A stretch of 64,000 nt of DNA from Faecalicatena orotica (GTDB lineage Bacteria > Bacillota > Clostridia > Lachnospirales > Lachnospiraceae). Position 1 is the first letter of the stretch; every line of letters begins with the position of its first letter. Location: positions 461,089 through 525,088 of the forward strand of contig NZ_QGDL01000001.1 of NCBI RefSeq assembly GCF_003149245.1. The letters are read 5' to 3'. A model generated the notes under the pieces. That model saw nothing but the letters and a program-made list of their open reading frames with translations, was not told where the DNA came from and did not search any database. Made by a program: the position numbers and the translations under genes. This document shows positions 61,245-64,000 of the stretch, piece by piece.

Positions 61245-61844
61245 TTATAGCCTGTCAGCATGTTCGTACGCCGCTTTTCCAAGTGCCAGTGCCTTTTTGT
61301 TCATCTCCAGGAAACGCTCCTTAACATTGCTGGTGACCGCCTTTTCCATTTCTTCCGAAGAAATATCCAATGCCCCGCTTGCAGCAGCGGCCCCAAGCAG
61401 CGCGACATTCAGTACCTTTGCGGAACCTGCCTGAAGGCAGAGTTCTTCCCCATCCAGTATCGCCAGATTACTTACGTTTTTCTTCAGATACTGAATCATA
61501 TCTTCCCCTTCATATGTACTTCCGCCCAGTGTATCTGTAACCGGCTTTACTGCCTTACTGCTTACAATCACTGTGCCGCCTTCTTTCAGGTAAGGAAGGC
61601 AGCGCACCGCTTCTGCAGGTTCAAAAGCCAGCAGTATATCCGCAGTTTTCATCGGGATTAAGGGGGAATGGATTTCTCCGCCCATCCGCACATGGCTTAC
61701 GACCGAACCGCCGCGCTGTGCCATTCCGATCGTCTCGGTTGTACGTACAAACTTTCCCTGTTCCATAGCCGCAAAGGCAATTAGTTTGGAAGCCAGAACA
61801 ACGCCCTGTCCTCCGACTCCGCATAGTAAACAACTTTTATTCAT
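61245..61844 (-). CDS. iorB: Indolepyruvate ferredoxin oxidoreductase, beta subunit
   Basis: This 199-residue gamma-domain-type subunit starts CLLCGVGGQGVVLASKLIA and has GMAQRGGSVVSHVRMG, both typical of IorB. It forms the CoA-binding half of the enzyme with IorA. Its ATG overlaps the end of iorA by 8 bases, so the two are made in equal amounts. Confidence 0.94.
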   Translation of the reverse strand: MNKSCLLCGVGGQGVVLASKLIAFAAMEQGKFVRTTETIGMAQRGGSVVSHVRMGGEIHSPLIPMKTADILLAFEPAEAVRCLPYLKEGGTVIVSSKAVKPVTDTLGGSTYEGEDMIQYLKKNVSNLAILDGEELCLQAGSAKVLNVALLGAAAASGALDISSEEMEKAVTSNVKERFLEMNKKALALGKAAYEHADRL

Positions 61845-63648
61845 TACATTCTACCTCCCCAATCGCACCAGACGGACATACCTGGCTGCACAGGCCGCAT
61901 CCATAGCACAGTGACGGTTCAATCACGACCGCACCATCATTCACTGCAATTGCCGGGCAGCCCAGCTGTGTGATACAAACCTTGCATTTCGTACAGGCAT
62001 CCTGTTTCACTTCATATAACGTTCCGGGCTTTGACACGGCAATGCACGGTGACTTGAATATGATGGCACGCACACCTTTTTCTCCGGCAGAACGTTTCAC
62101 GGCATCCACCGCTTTATCCAGATCAAGCGGATCAACCGTCTCGATCCATGTCAGTCCGATACCTCTTAAAATATTTTCAATGCTGATCTTCGCCGCAACA
62201 TCTCCCATCATTGTCACTCCTGTTCCCGGATGGGGCTGGTGTCCGGTCATGGCCGTTGTGGAATTATCCAGTACAACCAGCACGATATCTGTCTGGTTAT
62301 AAACCGCATTCACGACTCCTGTGATTCCGGAGGCAAAGAATGTAGAGTCCCCGATAAACGAGAAATTCACTGCATCCGGTTCTATAATGTGCAGCCCTTG
62401 GGCGATCGTCACATCTGCACCCATGCACAGGCAGGTATCTACCATATCAAGAGGCTTCGCATTTCCAAGCGTATAGCAGCCGATATCTCCACTGAATACG
62501 GCCTTTTTGCCCCGCATCGCTTTCTTAACGGCATAGAAAGAGGCTCTGTGGGGACACCCTGCACACAATACAGGCGGTCTCACCGGCAGTGCCGGGGCCC
62601 TGTCAAGTTCCTCGCCCCCCTCTGTCTTATCATCCTCAATCCCCAGAAAACGATTCAGGTCACCGCGGATACTTTCTACACTGTTTTCCCCTGCATTCTT
62701 CGTATCATGGGTGAGTTTTCCACATATTTTTACATCCAGATGGTACTTACCCGCAATCTGGAGAAGTTCTTTCTCGATTACCGGGTCCAGTTCTTCCAGT
62801 ACAAGCACTTCATCCAAATCCTCCAGAAACTCCTTCGCGAGCCGTTCCGGGAACGGATGAGGTGTACCGATCTTCAAAAACGGAATATTCCCGTCTATCA
62901 CTTCACTCGTATAAGCATATGACACACCGCCTGATACAACGCCCTTTCTTCCGCTTCCTTTTCTCAGCCGGTTCATCGGATAGGAAGAGAATACTTCTGA
63001 CAGTTCCACGTTCCTTGCTTCTATTTTAATATGGTTCTGATAAGAAAGCCGCGGGAAGATGACCCAGCGCATCGTATCCTTGATAAACCCTTCGGGCTTT
63101 GGCACTTCTATTTTCGGAAGAAGTTCAATACTCACACAGGCATGGCAGATTCTCGTTGTCGGGCGGAACAGAACCGGTGTCTGGTACTTCTCGGAATACT
63201 CGAAAGCATCCGCTATCATCAGATAGGCCTCCTCCGGTGAAGATGGGTCGAATACAGGCAGTTTTGAAAACTGTGCAAAATGTCTCGTATCCTGTTCCGT
63301 CTGGGAGGAAATCGGTCCCGGATCATCGGCAGACACGATGACCATGCCGCCCTTAACCCCCACATAGGCAAGGCTCATCAGCGGATCAGATGCGACATTT
63401 AAGCCGACCTGCTTCATCGTAACAAGAGTCCTCGCACCCGCATATGCGGCCCCTGCCCCGACTTCCATCGCCGCCTTTTCATTCGTAGACCATTCTACAT
63501 GGATACTTCCGTCATTCTGCTTTGCGATCGTCTCCAGAATCTCGGTGGAAGGCGTTCCCGGATAACCGGTTACCATCCTGACACCGGCCCGGACAGCACC
63601 CAGACCGATCGCCTCATTGCCCATAACAAGCTTTTTCTCAGTACTCAT
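61837..63648 (-). CDS. iorA: Indolepyruvate ferredoxin oxidoreductase, alpha subunit
   Basis: This 603-residue protein has the pyrimidine-binding N-terminal domain (MGNEAIGLGAVRAGVRMVTG), a C-terminal TPP domain with GDIGCYTLG and GDSTFFASG, and a ferredoxin-like tail with CTKCKVCITQLGCP and CYGCGLCSQVCPSG for two [4Fe-4S] clusters. The enzyme converts arylpyruvates with CoA and ferredoxin into arylacetyl-CoA and CO2. It heads iorA-iorB-paaK, a unit for fermentation of aromatic amino acids. AAGGAG lies 11 bases before the ATG. Confidence 0.96.
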   Translation of the reverse strand: MSTEKKLVMGNEAIGLGAVRAGVRMVTGYPGTPSTEILETIAKQNDGSIHVEWSTNEKAAMEVGAGAAYAGARTLVTMKQVGLNVASDPLMSLAYVGVKGGMVIVSADDPGPISSQTEQDTRHFAQFSKLPVFDPSSPEEAYLMIADAFEYSEKYQTPVLFRPTTRICHACVSIELLPKIEVPKPEGFIKDTMRWVIFPRLSYQNHIKIEARNVELSEVFSSYPMNRLRKGSGRKGVVSGGVSYAYTSEVIDGNIPFLKIGTPHPFPERLAKEFLEDLDEVLVLEELDPVIEKELLQIAGKYHLDVKICGKLTHDTKNAGENSVESIRGDLNRFLGIEDDKTEGGEELDRAPALPVRPPVLCAGCPHRASFYAVKKAMRGKKAVFSGDIGCYTLGNAKPLDMVDTCLCMGADVTIAQGLHIIEPDAVNFSFIGDSTFFASGITGVVNAVYNQTDIVLVVLDNSTTAMTGHQPHPGTGVTMMGDVAAKISIENILRGIGLTWIETVDPLDLDKAVDAVKRSAGEKGVRAIIFKSPCIAVSKPGTLYEVKQDACTKCKVCITQLGCPAIAVNDGAVVIEPSLCYGCGLCSQVCPSGAIGEVECNE

Positions 63649-63691
63649 ACTATGTATTACTCCTTTGCTTTATCAAACGTCTCATTTTGAT

Positions 63692-63700
63692 ATTTTACCA
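63692..63700 (-). promoter_or_regulatory. Extended -10 promoter of iorA
   Basis: The minus strand reads TG-G-TAAAAT (63700-63692), an extended -10, about 44 bases before the iorA ATG. Confidence 0.4.
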
Positions 63701-63745
63701 CATTAAAGTTGAAAAATCCATATGTAAGTAGTTCGGGTATAAACT

Positions 63746-63816
63746 AACAGCAGGACTTACGCCCTGCTGTTAACCCTGCAGACTCATTCCGTCCCTGCGG
63801 GACAGGGGTCTGCTTT
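63746..63816. repeat. Two adjacent hairpins upstream of iorA
   Basis: AACAGCAGG (63746-63754) pairs with CCTGCTGTT (63763-63771). Next to it GCAGAC pairs with GTCTGC around an inner GTCCC-tgc-GGGAC stem (63778-63813). They follow the stop codon of the partial gene at 63819, so they could be its terminator, though the T-run on the minus strand is short. Confidence 0.6.
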
Positions 63817-63818
63817 CT

Positions 63819-64000
63819 CTATCGGTTATTTGTTGTATCGTCTGCTTTGTTGTCGTCATTTACATTTTTGTCGTTTGTGTTTCTGTCATTTAAGTTATCC
63901 TTTTCAGGACCGTTGTTATCTGTCAGATCATCTGCTGCATTGTCAACGCCGTCTGTGATATCGTCTACTGCATCATCAACAACTCCATCACCGTTTTTAT
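63819..64000 (-). CDS. C-terminus of an Asp/Asn-rich protein (partial, runs off right edge)
   Basis: The last ~60 codons of a minus-strand gene are seen, ending in TAG at 63821-63819. The sequence is low in complexity and very acidic and polar, with repeats of the form V-D-D-A-V-D-D-I-T-D-G-V-D-N-A, then DDLTDNNG and many Asn, Asp and Lys. It looks like the disordered tail of a surface or secreted protein, perhaps a lipoprotein. The family is not recognisable from this end. Confidence 0.7.
   Translation of the reverse strand, partial: KNGDGVVDDAVDDITDGVDNAADDLTDNNGPEKDNLNDRNTNDKNVNDDNKADDTTNNR

Noticed and set aside
63746-63816. CRISPR-like or mobile repeat at the right edge
   Set aside because: Only two unrelated hairpins are present, with no regular repeat-spacer pattern and no mobile gene.

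Overview
The window looks like chromosome of an anaerobic, Gram-positive member of the Clostridia, most likely a gut Lachnospiraceae. Signs for this are the trigger factor-clpP-clpX-lon-ysxC order, strong AGGAGG ribosome binding sites, several ferredoxin-linked oxidoreductases (tungsten aldehyde oxidoreductase, indolepyruvate:ferredoxin oxidoreductase), ECF and TRAP transporters, BlaI/BlaR and c-di-GMP signalling. No rRNA, tRNA, CRISPR array, insertion sequence or prophage was found.

Layout. 1-5.4 kb (minus strand): a tungsten/molybdopterin aldehyde oxidoreductase operon with a polyferredoxin, a MoaD-like sulfur carrier and NuoE/NuoF-like subunits. Its leader RNA is highly structured and has a mutually exclusive terminator. 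Upstream lies a MOSC-MoeB/ThiF fusion gene. 5.4-6.9 kb: an alpha/beta hydrolase and its ArsR-type repressor, with two copies of one operator. 6.9-15.3 kb: a signalling island with a hybrid histidine kinase, a REC-GGDEF(degenerate)-EAL protein, a tandem GntR-type regulator and a PAS-GGDEF-GAF protein. 15.6-19.7 kb: ThrE-type exporter, a small conserved protein, and a BlaI/BlaR1 pair. 19.7-26.6 kb: a nucleoside uptake and salvage operon (LacI-ribokinase fusion, nucleoside hydrolase, ECF S/T/A/A components, ribokinase). 26.8-28.8 kb: a PadR / HAAS-like / DUF4097 envelope module. 28.9-37.0 kb: a sugar-acid operon (DapA-like aldolase, TRAP P-Q-M, KDPG-type aldolase, FGGY kinase, 2-hydroxyacid dehydrogenase, RpiR regulator). 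37.2-40.5 kb: a small jelly-roll-like protein, alanine dehydrogenase and a MATE exporter. 40.5-48.0 kb: AI-2E permease and the conserved ysxC-lon-clpX-clpP-tig protein quality block. 48.2-51.4 kb: DJ-1/PfpI protein, CYTH protein, XRE regulator, orphan histidine kinase. 51.6-59.1 kb: lysC, an ApgM-like putative homoserine kinase, hom, prfB (with programmed frameshift) and secA. 59.2-63.6 kb: a eukaryotic-type HisA and the iorA-iorB-paaK aryl-pyruvate operon. A partial Asp/Asn-rich protein runs off the right edge.

How the genes work together. Most genes are on the minus strand, in functional operons that pair a catabolic or uptake pathway with a local regulator. The most notable points are the candidate Moco/Tuco-type riboswitch in front of the aldehyde oxidoreductase operon, the MOSC-MoeB fusion beside it, the LacI-kinase fusion that heads a nucleoside ECF operon (one of whose ATPases lacks the ABC signature motif), a tandem-GntR regulator inside a c-di-GMP cluster with repeated candidate operators, and the lysC-apgM-hom arrangement that suggests a non-orthologous homoserine kinase. 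All functions are read from sequence motifs by eye; no database search was possible.
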